Below, one piece after another: positions 33,756 to 42,591 of a DNA stretch of 64,000 nt; the first letter of the stretch is position 1, and the number at the start of each line of letters is the position of its first letter. The notes below the pieces were generated by a model. The model did not search any database and had not been told where the DNA came from. It worked only from the letters and a program-made list of their open reading frames with translations. The position numbers were made by a program, and so were the translations under genes. Origin of the DNA: an uncultured Sphingomonadaceae bacterium (GTDB lineage Bacteria > Pseudomonadota > Alphaproteobacteria > Sphingomonadales > Sphingomonadaceae); NCBI GenBank assembly GCA_947494305.1, contig CANLUL010000001.1:62001-126000 (forward strand). The letters run 5' to 3'.

Positions 33756-36671
33756 ATGTCACGTTTTTCGCGGTCTCTTTTCCTCGCAATGGCAAGCACG
33801 TCTCTGACGATTGCTGCTCCCGCCATTGCTGACAACCACGCAGCACAAAAACCTGCGCCAGTGAGCGATCTGGTTGATGCGGTTAATATTCCCTACGAGG
33901 AATTTACACTAGACAACGGTTTGAAAGTTCTGGTCCACACAGATCGGAAGGCGCCGGTTGTTGCTGTATCTATTTGGTATGGCGTTGGCTCTAAACATGA
34001 ACCTGAGGGCAAGACTGGTTATGCGCATTTATTCGAGCACATCATGTTCAATGGGTCGGAAAATGCGCCAGGTGATTTTTTTGAACCGCTTCGTCAAATT
34101 GGCGCCACCGATCTAAACGGCACAACTTGGCTTGATCGCACCAACTATTTCCAGACAGTGCCCAAGTCCGCGCTAGATGTAGCATTGTTCCTCGAAAGCG
34201 ACCGCATGGGACATTTGCTGAATGCGGTGACGCAAGAGAAACTGGACAACCAGATCGGCGTTGTCTCAAATGAAAAGCGTCAGGGTGACAATCGGCCCTA
34301 TGGGCTCGTTAGTTATCGCCAGACGGAATTGCTATTCCCAGAACCCCATCCTTATGGCCATAGTACAATTGGGTCGCTTAAAGATCTGGAAGCAGCATCG
34401 CTGGATGACATGAAACAGTGGTTCATTGATCACTACGGTCCCAATAATTCCATATTGGTTCTGGCAGGTGATATCGACGCGGCTACCGCTAAACCCATGG
34501 TAAACAAGTGGTTCGGCGCTATTCCACGCGGCAAAGCTATTCCGGAAATCAATCCCGAATTGCCGACTCTCAAAGCCCCGGTTTACGATGTGATGAAGGA
34601 CAAGGTTGCCACGACGCGCATTTACCGAAACTGGATGGTACCCGGTCTGAACGACCCCGACTATACGCCTTTGGATGTTGGTATGACGGTGCTTGGCGGT
34701 CTAGCAAGTTCGCGGCTCGACAATATCATGGTTCGCGATGAAAAAAATGCGGTGGCTGTACAAGCCTGGGTTCTTCCTTTTGTCCATGGCAGCTTGGTGA
34801 ATATTCAGGCCGATGTGAAGCCGGGTGAAGATGCCGATGTTGTTGCCAAGCGATTGGATGAGGTTGTTGCCGACTTTATCCAAAATGGTCCGACGGAAGA
34901 CGAAGTTCAGCGTGTTGCCACACGCAACGCCTCTGCGCGGATAGCGGGGCTTGAACAAGTTGGTGGCTTTGGCGGCAAAGCGGTCGCTTTGGCACAAGGC
35001 GAACTCTATTCTGATAATCCGAGCCATTTTAAAGATGAACTGAAGCGGCTTGCCGCAACCACGCCGGCGCAAGTGAAAGCGGCCATGCAGAAATGGCTAA
35101 CGCGTCCGGTTGTTGGTATTCGGGTGGTTCCCGGTGAGCGGGATGCCTATGAAGAAGTAGCCTCAGGTGAAGGCGCGCGCACGGGCGTTTTGACTGCACC
35201 TGCCTATTACATGCAGGATGACCGCTTACCGCCGCCATCGACTTCGCCAGATCGATCATCGTTACCGCCAGTAGGTGATATCCCGAACGTTGATTTTCCG
35301 GACGTAGAAACCGCAACTCTGTCTAACGGGATCAAGGTATATTTTGCCGAGCGGAACGCCGTTCCCATGACCCGCGTTACATTGTCTTTTGATGCAGGTT
35401 CTACCGCTGATCCAAAGGATAAGATTGGGCTACAGAATTTGGCAACTTCCGCGATGGAAGAGGGAACAGCAACCCTGAACTCTGTCCAGATTGCAGAGCA
35501 GCAGGAGCGATTGGGGGCGAATATTAGTATCGGAGGTAGCCGAGACACGACTACTGTAAGTTTGAGTGCAGTTAATCCAAATCTTGATGCCTCACTCGAT
35601 TTAATGGCGGATATCGTCAAAAACCCTGCTTTCAAAGCTGATGATGTTGAGCGTATCCGGACGCTGCAGCTGACCGCTATTGACGCAGCAAACAACAATC
35701 CACGCGCCATTGCTAGCCGGGAACTGCCGCCCTTAATTTTTGGCGAGGATCACCCTTATGGCCGCGGTCTATCGGGGAACGGTACCAAGGAATCAGTTGC
35801 TACAGTTACGCGCGATGATCTTGTGAACTTCCATCAAGGCTGGTTGCGACCGGAAAACGCCACGATTTTTGCTGTAGGCCAGATCGATCAAAGAGTTTTG
35901 GTTGAAAAACTAGAAATGCGGTTTGGAAAATGGAATGGCAAGGGCACTGCAGCTCCGGCTAAAAACTATGATGCTGCCATTCCCGAAGGTGAGGGGAAAA
36001 TAGTTGTTTTCCATCGTCCCAATGCGCCACAGTCGCTGATACTGGCGGGACAAGTATTGCCGATGAAGGGCACCGATGATCTGGTGAAGTTGAATGCAGC
36101 AAATGAAGTGCTCGGTGGCAGTTTTCTATCACGGATCAATATGGATCTGCGCGAAACCAAAGGTTGGTCTTACGGTACAAGAAACTCTGTGCTGCGCGGT
36201 AAAGACAGGGTGGCGTACACAATGCGGGCTCCGGTACAAACCAATCAAACAGGACCGGCTGTTGCAGCCATTTTGGAACAGGTTAAAGGGTTTCTAGGAG
36301 ATAACGGCGTTACCGCTGCGGAGCTTGAACGTACCGTAAATGGCAATGTGCGCCAGCTTCCTGGCCAATTTGAGCGCTCCACCCGTGTGCTTGGACAGAT
36401 GCAAGGTGATGTGGCGTTTAATCGTCCTTCCAATTACGCAGAAACAGTAGCTGCCAAATATAAGGCACTGGCAGCGGAAGACCTTAATCAGGCCATGGCG
36501 GATGCGATTGATCCTGATAAATTCACGTGGGTTATTGTTGGTGATACTGACAAGATTAAAGCCCAGCTCGAAGCGTTAGATATGCCTATTGAATATCGCG
36601 GCTATGAAGCTGGTGACACTGATGTTAGTAAAGCAATCAGTTCAGACGAATCGGTTGCGACTGGCGAGTAA
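33756..36671 (+). CDS. M16-family zinc metallopeptidase (two-domain, pitrilysin-like)
   Basis: A secreted 971-aa peptidase with a signal peptide (residues 1-26, cleavage after AIA) and the inverted zinc motif His91-LF-Glu94-His95 (YAHLFEHIMFNG). The active M16 half spans about residues 45-470 and an inactive-type second half about 525-950 (VETATLSNGIKVYFAERNAV). Full-length fused forms of about 950 aa are typical of alphaproteobacterial periplasmic enzymes. ATG with AGAGGA upstream. A 12-nt direct repeat (GTTGTTGGTCGA) lies in its leader. Substrate not known; oligopeptide or signal-peptide turnover is likely. Confidence 0.93.
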   Translation: MSRFSRSLFLAMASTSLTIAAPAIADNHAAQKPAPVSDLVDAVNIPYEEFTLDNGLKVLVHTDRKAPVVAVSIWYGVGSKHEPEGKTGYAHLFEHIMFNGSENAPGDFFEPLRQIGATDLNGTTWLDRTNYFQTVPKSALDVALFLESDRMGHLLNAVTQEKLDNQIGVVSNEKRQGDNRPYGLVSYRQTELLFPEPHPYGHSTIGSLKDLEAASLDDMKQWFIDHYGPNNSILVLAGDIDAATAKPMVNKWFGAIPRGKAIPEINPELPTLKAPVYDVMKDKVATTRIYRNWMVPGLNDPDYTPLDVGMTVLGGLASSRLDNIMVRDEKNAVAVQAWVLPFVHGSLVNIQADVKPGEDADVVAKRLDEVVADFIQNGPTEDEVQRVATRNASARIAGLEQVGGFGGKAVALAQGELYSDNPSHFKDELKRLAATTPAQVKAAMQKWLTRPVVGIRVVPGERDAYEEVASGEGARTGVLTAPAYYMQDDRLPPPSTSPDRSSLPPVGDIPNVDFPDVETATLSNGIKVYFAERNAVPMTRVTLSFDAGSTADPKDKIGLQNLATSAMEEGTATLNSVQIAEQQERLGANISIGGSRDTTTVSLSAVNPNLDASLDLMADIVKNPAFKADDVERIRTLQLTAIDAANNNPRAIASRELPPLIFGEDHPYGRGLSGNGTKESVATVTRDDLVNFHQGWLRPENATIFAVGQIDQRVLVEKLEMRFGKWNGKGTAAPAKNYDAAIPEGEGKIVVFHRPNAPQSLILAGQVLPMKGTDDLVKLNAANEVLGGSFLSRINMDLRETKGWSYGTRNSVLRGKDRVAYTMRAPVQTNQTGPAVAAILEQVKGFLGDNGVTAAELERTVNGNVRQLPGQFERSTRVLGQMQGDVAFNRPSNYAETVAAKYKALAAEDLNQAMADAIDPDKFTWVIVGDTDKIKAQLEALDMPIEYRGYEAGDTDVSKAISSDESVATGE

Positions 36672-36718
36672 TTGCAAGCCCAGCCGGATCTAAACTAAGA
36701 CATGAAAAGGAGAAACAA

Positions 36719-37018
36719 ATGTCTGTAGCAGGTGTATATGATTGCGTAACCAAATCCCCCATGGGGGATCAGAAGTCAGTTCTGACTTTGGAAGTCGATG
36801 GCGACACAGTTACCGGTTCCAATGTTGGTGCTCAGGGTAGTTTGGAATTGGAAGACGGCAAAGCGGATGGCAATTCCGCTTCATGGTCTATGAACATGAC
36901 GGTTCCAATGCCTATGAAGTTGGAAGCCAATGTAACGGTTGATGGCGATGCATTGTCCGGTACTGTTAAAGCAGGCGCTTTTGGTGAAATGGCAATGACC
37001 GGTACGCGTCAGGGCTAA
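36719..37018 (+). CDS. unknown 99-aa beta-rich protein
   Basis: Not assigned. A strong ribosome site (AAAAGGAGAAACAA before ATG) supports it. The protein has no signal peptide and alternates beta strands: VYDCVTKSPMGDQKSVLTLE, then VDGDTVTGSNVGAQGSLELE, ending with GTVKAGAFGEMAMTGTRQG. The layout suggests a small lipocalin/streptavidin-like barrel. The gene lies 47 nt after the M16 peptidase with no terminator between, so it may be transcribed with it, and it is closed by a bidirectional terminator. Confidence 0.7.
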   Translation: MSVAGVYDCVTKSPMGDQKSVLTLEVDGDTVTGSNVGAQGSLELEDGKADGNSASWSMNMTVPMPMKLEANVTVDGDALSGTVKAGAFGEMAMTGTRQG

Positions 37019-37035
37019 TTGCTCTTTCACGCATT

Positions 37036-37074
37036 AAAAAAGGCCGCGAACCAGCAATGGTTCGCGGCCTTTTT
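37036..37074. terminator. bidirectional terminator between the 99-aa gene and pal
   Basis: A 12-bp perfect stem (AGGCCGCGAACC with GGTTCGCGGCCT, loop AGCAAT) has T-runs on both sides (TTTTTA rightward; TTTTTTAAT leftward). It can end both the rightward 99-aa gene and the leftward tol-pal operon. Confidence 0.9.
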
Positions 37075-37100
37075 ATTTCAGTCGGTTTCGCTGATCGAAA

Positions 37101-37610
37101 TTAACGAACAACGACGGTGACAGCGCGTCTATTTTGCGACCATGCGGATTGATTAGAACCCAAAGCTTCAGGCCGTTCTTTTCCGTAACTGACCGTCGTG
37201 ATTCGAGTTGGGCTAACCCCGAGCGACGCTAGGTAGTTTTTCGCAGCATTCGCACGGCGTTCTCCCAACGCGAGGTTATAGTCCCGCGTTCCGCGTTCAT
37301 CGGCATGGCCTTCAATGGTTACCCGCGCGCCTTGATTCTGTGCCAGCCATTGGGCTTGGCTTTGTAATATAACCTGATCTTGCGAATCCACATTGTACCG
37401 ATCAGTGTCAAACAGGATACGATCAGACATAGTGTTTGCGAGGAAATCACCCTGTGATCCAGGTGCGTATCCAGGGCCAACGGGTGTGGTTGGGCCAGTC
37501 GGCTGCTCCGTGCCAACGGGTGGCGGTGGCAGGTCATCTGGGGCTTTTTGAGCGCAGCCAGCCAGAACGAGGCTGCAAGTAATCAGCAGGGGGGTCGTGT
37601 ATTTTGTCAT
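37101..37610 (-). CDS. pal: peptidoglycan-associated lipoprotein Pal
   Basis: A 169-aa outer-membrane lipoprotein. Lipobox VLAGC (Cys19), a Pro-rich linker (APDDLPPPPVGTEQPTGPTT), then an OmpA-like peptidoglycan-binding domain with GHADERGTRDYNLALGERRA (the conserved Asp and Arg that bind diaminopimelate). ATG at 37610 is preceded by AGGAG. Last gene of the leftward ybgC-tolQ-tolR-tolA-tolB-pal operon; anchors the outer membrane to the wall and interacts with TolB. Confidence 0.96.
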   Translation of the reverse strand: MTKYTTPLLITCSLVLAGCAQKAPDDLPPPPVGTEQPTGPTTPVGPGYAPGSQGDFLANTMSDRILFDTDRYNVDSQDQVILQSQAQWLAQNQGARVTIEGHADERGTRDYNLALGERRANAAKNYLASLGVSPTRITTVSYGKERPEALGSNQSAWSQNRRAVTVVVR

Positions 37611-37688
37611 GTATCTGCTCCTAAACATATTTGCCCTTGTTAGTAGTTGTAGCCTGTTTTCAGTGACTTGTCGCGGTTAGAATGAAGG

Positions 37689-39065
37689 TTACGGAAGAAG
37701 AGGTCCCCATGCAGGATCTGAACCATCAACCGGTGTTGGTAACCGGCGTTCATTTTGTCCTGTCAGATCAACCTGCCAAATGCTGGATTTTCCGCTGCCT
37801 CGTCGGGTACGGAAATATTGCACAATTCGGCCGTTGGGTGCCCATGTTGGTGCTTCATCTTGCCAGCTGTTGGTCAACAACCTCTCTCCGCGGCCATTGG
37901 GTGACATGACACCAATCCTGAAATTTCCGGCTATTTTGGTGAAAGCGATTAAGTCACCACGCGGGCTCCATTCGGGTGTCGCATAGCGACCGCCACCAAA
38001 ACTGATTCGGTTGGCATTGCCGCCATTGGCACCCATAATATAAAGTTGCTGGCTGCCGCTGCGGTCGCTTTCGAATACGATCCGGTTGCCGTCGGGAGAA
38101 AAACTCCCTCCGACATCAATGCCTGGTGAGAAGGTTAATCGTTGTGGTCGACCGCCATTGGATGAAACCTTATAAATATCGGTATTGCCGGCGATGGCCA
38201 TCGAATACAGAATCCATTTTCCATCCGGTGACCAACGCGGTGCAAAAGTCGGATTGGTGCTCTGTGTAATCAGGCGTTGGCGTCCTGTGCCAATTTCGTA
38301 GACGTAAATCCGAGGGTTTCCGTCCAGAAAGCTGAGATAGACAATGCTTTTATAATCTGGTGAAAATCGAGGGGTAAGGGCGGTTGCCTGACCGTTGGTT
38401 ATGAAGCGATGATTGGCACCATCGCTATCCATGATTGCCAAACGCTTGCGGCGATTATCCTTTGGTCCCGTTTCAGCAATGTAAGCGATGCGGCTATCGA
38501 AGAAGGGAGACTCTCCCGATAGTCGTGAATAGATGCTGTCCGCACATTTATGCGCCGCCCGGCGCCAGTCGCGTGGTTCCACCACAAAACCGTTGCGGGT
38601 GACTTCGGTTTGTTGACGAACATCATATAAGTAACACCCAACTGTGATCCGACCGCCATCTGCCGCCCGGACAAATCCGTGCACCAATTGATCATAGGGC
38701 TGCCAGTTTGGAAATTGCGGTGCGGTGACTTCCGGCATGCCAACGGCGCGCAATCCTCGTGGTCCGCGCGGTTCAAAAATGCCCGATGAGCGTAAGTCAG
38801 ATGTTATAACTTCTGCGATTTTTTGCCCTAGTGTTTCTGTGTCACCGGCGGCAGTTTGGGAAGCTTGTGGTGTTGGAAATCCGGGGATGGCGATGGAGCG
38901 ACTGTCCGATACATCAAACTCAATAACCTCGACATCATCTCCATCTTCCACAGGTGTTGCCGGAGCTTCTGCTTCCTGAGCCAAGGCAGACGTCAAGGGT
39001 ATGTTGATGACTAAAACGGCCATCAAGGCCTGCAGGATTATTGCGTAGGGTTTCATCATCATCAT
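37689..39065 (-). CDS. tolB: Tol-Pal system beta-propeller protein TolB
   Basis: A 458-aa periplasmic protein with a signal peptide (about residues 1-28). An N-terminal alpha/beta domain (ITVGCYLYDVRQQTEVTRNG) and a six-bladed WD40-like propeller with repeated SPD motifs (PRFSPDYKSIVYLSFLDG, FAPRWSPDGKWILYSMA, PEWSPRGDLIAFT) follow. The start is ATG repeated four times (MMMM); the first ATG overlaps the tolA stop, which favours coupling there, but any of the four could be used. TolB links Pal with TolA and OmpA. Confidence 0.95.
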   Translation of the reverse strand: MMMMKPYAIILQALMAVLVINIPLTSALAQEAEAPATPVEDGDDVEVIEFDVSDSRSIAIPGFPTPQASQTAAGDTETLGQKIAEVITSDLRSSGIFEPRGPRGLRAVGMPEVTAPQFPNWQPYDQLVHGFVRAADGGRITVGCYLYDVRQQTEVTRNGFVVEPRDWRRAAHKCADSIYSRLSGESPFFDSRIAYIAETGPKDNRRKRLAIMDSDGANHRFITNGQATALTPRFSPDYKSIVYLSFLDGNPRIYVYEIGTGRQRLITQSTNPTFAPRWSPDGKWILYSMAIAGNTDIYKVSSNGGRPQRLTFSPGIDVGGSFSPDGNRIVFESDRSGSQQLYIMGANGGNANRISFGGGRYATPEWSPRGDLIAFTKIAGNFRIGVMSPNGRGERLLTNSWQDEAPTWAPNGRIVQYFRTRRGSGKSSIWQVDLTGQNERRLPTPVDGSDPAWGPLLP

Positions 39066-39886
39066 CGTCCTTTAAACGCGGTCTTATGGGATTTCCAAAC
39101 ACTATAGTATTCTGGGTCAAGGCTTTTGAAAGGAGCTGCCCGTCGTATTGCGCCAAGCACACAGTTCTCCATCGGTTTGGCTTGCAAGCGATTATTATCG
39201 TTCACGCCACTTTGGCTGACACCAGTGAGCCCCGCAATTGATCCGTCCTTATTTAGGCCTAAAGTTACACGAGTGACAATGCGCTTCACGTCAACGCCGC
39301 TGGGTGTGCAGCCACGCAGGAACGGAAGCACTTCTCGGCCAATACTGGCGTTCACTTCGCCGCGAACCTGACCAGCGTTCTTTGCGGGTGGGCCGCTATT
39401 TGCGGCATTGGCAGTATTTGCAATCTGGCGCTGGGTTTCGGCCATCCGGCGACGGCGTTCCTCTGCATCGCGTTTCCGTTTCGCATCGCGTTCACGTTTT
39501 GCTTGTGCATCTCGATCCCGTTTTTTACGAGCATCAGTTTCACGTTTGCGCTGTTGCTCTGCTTCTCGCTGACGTTTGATCTCAGCGCTCCGATCGGGAA
39601 GTTCTTCCTGCACCGAGGGTGTGTCGGGCGGAGAAAAGTCTTCGGGCTCGGGCTCCAAAAGTTCCTCAGAAGGTAATTCTTCAAGGGGCTCGGGCTCTGA
39701 TATCGGTAAAGGACTATCGCTCAGTAACTCTGACGTTCCCGGATCACCGGCAATGGTCACTTCGACGGTTGGATCTCCAAGTTTTGGGCTATCATCACGC
39801 CAAATCAGGCTGAGCGAAAGCAAGCCAAACAGGACGAGATGCCCTGCTGCTGCTACCCCCAGGCCAATTTTTTCAGCACGTTCCAT
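39062..39886 (-). CDS. tolA: Tol-Pal system protein TolA
   Basis: A 274-aa energy-transducing protein: N-terminal membrane helix (GVAAAGHLVLFGLLSLSLIW) with the short cytoplasmic start, a periplasmic acidic/Pro segment, a long charged coiled coil rich in Arg/Lys/Glu/Gln (RQREAEQQRKRETDARKKRD, residues about 100-160) and a C-terminal domain (YSVWKSHKTAFKGR). The N-terminus probably begins at the ATG 39886; a TTG 12 nt earlier, nearly touching the tolR stop, is the alternative. It bridges TolQR to TolB and Pal. Confidence 0.88.
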   Translation of the reverse strand: MERAEKIGLGVAAAGHLVLFGLLSLSLIWRDDSPKLGDPTVEVTIAGDPGTSELLSDSPLPISEPEPLEELPSEELLEPEPEDFSPPDTPSVQEELPDRSAEIKRQREAEQQRKRETDARKKRDRDAQAKRERDAKRKRDAEERRRRMAETQRQIANTANAANSGPPAKNAGQVRGEVNASIGREVLPFLRGCTPSGVDVKRIVTRVTLGLNKDGSIAGLTGVSQSGVNDNNRLQAKPMENCVLGAIRRAAPFKSLDPEYYSVWKSHKTAFKGR

Positions 39887-39901
39887 ATCAGCGGGCAATC
39901 A

Positions 39902-40372
39902 CTATTCGGTCTCCGATGAACCTGTTGTGACTGGCTGTGGCCGCGATTTTGTTACCATGGAGACCTTGTTGAGGCCAACACGGTTCAATTCGCCCATGAC
40001 CTCCATGATAAAACCATAGTCCAATGTGGTGTCACCGCGCAGCATGATCTGGCGTGGATTGGCGGGATCTTGATCCGCCGCTATATCCTGTAATCGAGCA
40101 ACTAGATCGGGACCACGCAATTCCTCATCATCAATATAAACACGTCCGTCTTCATCGATGGAAATTTGCACAGGCTCCTGATCTTGTTCCAACGCATTGG
40201 CGCTGCTTTCGGGTAAATTTACCGGTACTCCGGCTACCAAAAGAGGTGCAGTCACCATGAAGATGATCAGTAATACTAACATCACATCGACAAATGGCGT
40301 GACGTTGATTTCGGACATGGGCGGCCTACCGCGCATCCGCCGACCACTGCCTGGATCAATGCTCATACCCAT
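39902..40372 (-). CDS. tolR: biopolymer transporter ExbD/TolR
   Basis: A 156-aa proton-motive component with a single N-terminal helix (VTPFVDVMLVLLIIFMVTAP) carrying the conserved Asp, followed by a periplasmic ExbD/TolR domain (INLPESSANAL start; IMLRGDTTLDYGFIMEVMGE). It works with TolQ to energise TolA. Starts 3 nt after tolQ. Confidence 0.95.
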   Translation of the reverse strand: MGMSIDPGSGRRMRGRPPMSEINVTPFVDVMLVLLIIFMVTAPLLVAGVPVNLPESSANALEQDQEPVQISIDEDGRVYIDDEELRGPDLVARLQDIAADQDPANPRQIMLRGDTTLDYGFIMEVMGELNRVGLNKVSMVTKSRPQPVTTGSSETE

Positions 40373-40375
40373 CGT

Positions 40376-41074
40376 TTATTCGCCAATCTCTAATTCGCGG
40401 CTGAGCGTGGCGTGAAATCCATCCGCAAACCGGCCCATGCGCGCTTCAAGCTTGTTTAGCCGGTGGGAGAAGCGGTTGTAGGCGATAACGGCCGGAATAG
40501 CGGCAAACAGACCAATGGCGGTTGCGAATAGAGCCTCTGCAATTCCCGGTGCGACTACCGCAAGTGAGCTATTTCCCTCTGTCGCAATGGCGGAAAAGCT
40601 CCGCATAATGCCCCAGACCGTTCCAAACAAACCAACAAAGGGAGCGACACTGCCAACAGTCGCCAGAAAATTAAGGCGATCGGAAAGGCGGTCGATCTCA
40701 TGCGCTATGGTGGCGTTCATAGCCGTTGCTAACCGTTGACGTGTACCATCGCGATCGATCGGACCACGGGCAGTAGAACGCCGCCATTCCTTGACGCCGG
40801 CGGCCAGAACTTTTGCCATGGGGAGTGCGGACTTTCCGTGGTCATCGTAAAACTTGTCAACATTGTCAGCCGCAGAAAAGGAGCGTTCAAATTTTTCCGA
40901 ACGGCGCTGAACCTTGCCAATTTTAATCCCGAAGCTGACAATGATTGTCCAGGTCCAGATACTGGCGATCAATAGGCCGACCATCACAGCCTTTACGACA
41001 ATATCGGCTTCCAGAAATAGAGCTAATGGAGAAAATCCGCCAGTGGCCGCTTCAAGGGAAAGTTGTTCGAACAA
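40376..41074 (-). CDS. tolQ: MotA/TolQ/ExbB proton channel protein TolQ
   Basis: A 232-aa inner-membrane protein with three helices: about 25-46 (VKAVMVGLLIASIWTWTIIV), about 140-160 and about 172-195 (ALFATAIGLFAAIPAVIAYN). The core VAPFVGLFGTVWGIMRSFSA is diagnostic. The start codon is TTG with AAGGAAG upstream. Forms the TolQR motor with TolR. Confidence 0.95.
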   Translation of the reverse strand: MFEQLSLEAATGGFSPLALFLEADIVVKAVMVGLLIASIWTWTIIVSFGIKIGKVQRRSEKFERSFSAADNVDKFYDDHGKSALPMAKVLAAGVKEWRRSTARGPIDRDGTRQRLATAMNATIAHEIDRLSDRLNFLATVGSVAPFVGLFGTVWGIMRSFSAIATEGNSSLAVVAPGIAEALFATAIGLFAAIPAVIAYNRFSHRLNKLEARMGRFADGFHATLSRELEIGE

Positions 41075-41094
41075 GTGTCTGCTTCCTTCTTAAT

Positions 41095-41553
41095 CTAGTC
41101 AGCGGGCGTCATGACGCTGGCAAAGGCTTTTGTCCACGCTTTCGGTTGTCTGCGTGGTCGTCCGTTGGGGCTAAGAAACGCAGCCTGAACACTGGCTGAC
41201 GCGATTTTATCAGAATCGCGATAGATAGTCTGATCGATGATAACACTGGCTGCGCGCAGTTTTTCAACCGTGCTGACCACGACAAGATCATCGTCCAGCT
41301 TAGCCGGCAAGACATATTTGATCGTCATATCGGCAACTGCGTAAACACCTTCGCCAGTTTCATAAGCATCATGCTGGTTCATGTTCAATTGCCGCAACAT
41401 GTCAGAACGGGCTCGCTCCATATAGCGCAAGTAATTGGCGTGATAGACTATCCCGGAAAAATCGGTGTCCTCGAAATACACTCGGCAGGCGAAGAAATGC
41501 TGTCCATCGACAAAACGCCCATCATGTGGGCTGATATCGGAGGGTATGTGCAT
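41095..41553 (-). CDS. ybgC: acyl-CoA thioesterase YbgC (Tol-Pal associated)
   Basis: A 152-aa hot-dog-fold thioesterase: YFEDTDFSGIVYHANYLRYM with the catalytic Asp, and QTIYRDSDKIASASVQAAFL in the second half. YbgC hydrolyses short acyl-CoA and is the usual first gene of the tol-pal operon. It starts the leftward operon; tolQ begins 20 nt after its stop. Confidence 0.94.
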   Translation of the reverse strand: MHIPSDISPHDGRFVDGQHFFACRVYFEDTDFSGIVYHANYLRYMERARSDMLRQLNMNQHDAYETGEGVYAVADMTIKYVLPAKLDDDLVVVSTVEKLRAASVIIDQTIYRDSDKIASASVQAAFLSPNGRPRRQPKAWTKAFASVMTPAD

Positions 41554-41632
41554 AGTAATGCTATTACGCCTTTGGAATCGCTGGCGAAAGGGAGAATTAT
41601 TCGTTGTTGATCGATTGAACGTATAATTGAGT

Positions 41633-42241
41633 CTATTGGGCCGTAGATTTTCTGTTTCTAAGCCATGCCCGCCACTTAATTGCCATGCGAAACAATAATG
41701 CCAGTATAAACATGCCTGATCCGATAACTCCGATATGATACAGGCTTGGATCGCTCAATCGGCCAGAATAGGTTAACAGGTAGACGAACCAGATATAGTG
41801 GATTCCGAATATGTGAATTCGTTTCCAGTTTTTTCCAAGCTTTCTCATGGACCAATTGTTTGATGTGATCGCCATGACGTAGATCATGAAATAGGCCAGT
41901 CCACCACCCAATATGGTGGCGATATCCGGCGGCATACCCGCGATTGTCAGATAGTAAGTGAGCGCGACCAAATGTACGCTGTGCGTCCAGGCAAAGGCCA
42001 GGCCCCATTGCCTGCGATATTGCATCAGCGTCTTGGTCAACCCGTTCTTTGACAAACGCAAAAAAGTCGATGCCAGATAGGCGATCAGAAATATCGGAGC
42101 GCCGACCCGCGATGTCCATCGAGCAGCGAGCTTCGCGTCTTCAAGATGATCGGCACCGGCCGCAAAACCAAAACCTACGGCTCCGATGCTAAGAACAAAG
42201 CCGGCAAATAAAGGTGCGAGGCGGGAGTTTAACAATGTCAT
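41633..42241 (-). CDS. ferric-reductase-like transmembrane haem protein (MsrQ-like)
   Basis: A 202-aa membrane protein with six predicted helices of the ferric-reductase type, related to MsrQ of the MsrPQ methionine-sulfoxide repair system. Histidines able to hold haem b lie in WTHSVHLVALTYYL and HIFGIHYIWFVYLL. No MsrP gene is nearby, so the electron acceptor is unknown. The ATG at 42241 overlaps the stop of the DksA/TraR gene by 4 bp, so they are coupled. A longer frame to 42250 is possible but unsupported. Confidence 0.78.
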   Translation of the reverse strand: MTLLNSRLAPLFAGFVLSIGAVGFGFAAGADHLEDAKLAARWTSRVGAPIFLIAYLASTFLRLSKNGLTKTLMQYRRQWGLAFAWTHSVHLVALTYYLTIAGMPPDIATILGGGLAYFMIYVMAITSNNWSMRKLGKNWKRIHIFGIHYIWFVYLLTYSGRLSDPSLYHIGVIGSGMFILALLFRMAIKWRAWLRNRKSTAQ

Positions 42242-42585
42242 GAGGCACAATTTATACAGAGATGGGCGGCTGGATCTATCTCCAATCGTTTACAGGCGAT
42301 GGGTTCTCCACATTCCGCGCACCAGCCATATTCGTCTTCTTCGTGACGTTTTAGCGCCTGATCAATGCGGGCTAGATCGCTGGTTCTGCGGCGGGCTTCG
42401 GCTTGTGCCATTTCCTGTTGTTGCATGGCATCCATGCGGGAAAGCCGGCCTACACTTTGCTGGTCCAGTTCAACTGTATTGCGCCAACTTGCCCCATCTT
42501 CATCCAACGCCCTGAGTTCAGCCTGCCTTTCGAGAAGAAGTATCTTCAGCGATGCAATTTGTTTCTCGGAAAGTTCCTCGGCCAT
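42238..42585 (-). CDS. TraR/DksA-type C4 zinc-finger protein
   Basis: A 115-aa DksA/TraR-like protein. An N-terminal antiparallel coiled coil (KQIASLKILLLERQAELRAL to about residue 80) is followed by a C4 zinc finger YGWCAECGEPI and LCINC (Cys-x2-Cys-x17-Cys-x2-Cys). Full DksA is longer; small members bind RNA polymerase through the secondary channel or have undefined roles. It lies 6 nt after the M20 hydrolase gene and overlaps the following membrane-protein gene. Confidence 0.88.
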   Translation of the reverse strand: MAEELSEKQIASLKILLLERQAELRALDEDGASWRNTVELDQQSVGRLSRMDAMQQQEMAQAEARRRTSDLARIDQALKRHEEDEYGWCAECGEPIACKRLEIDPAAHLCINCAS

Positions 42586-42591
42586 AGGGCG

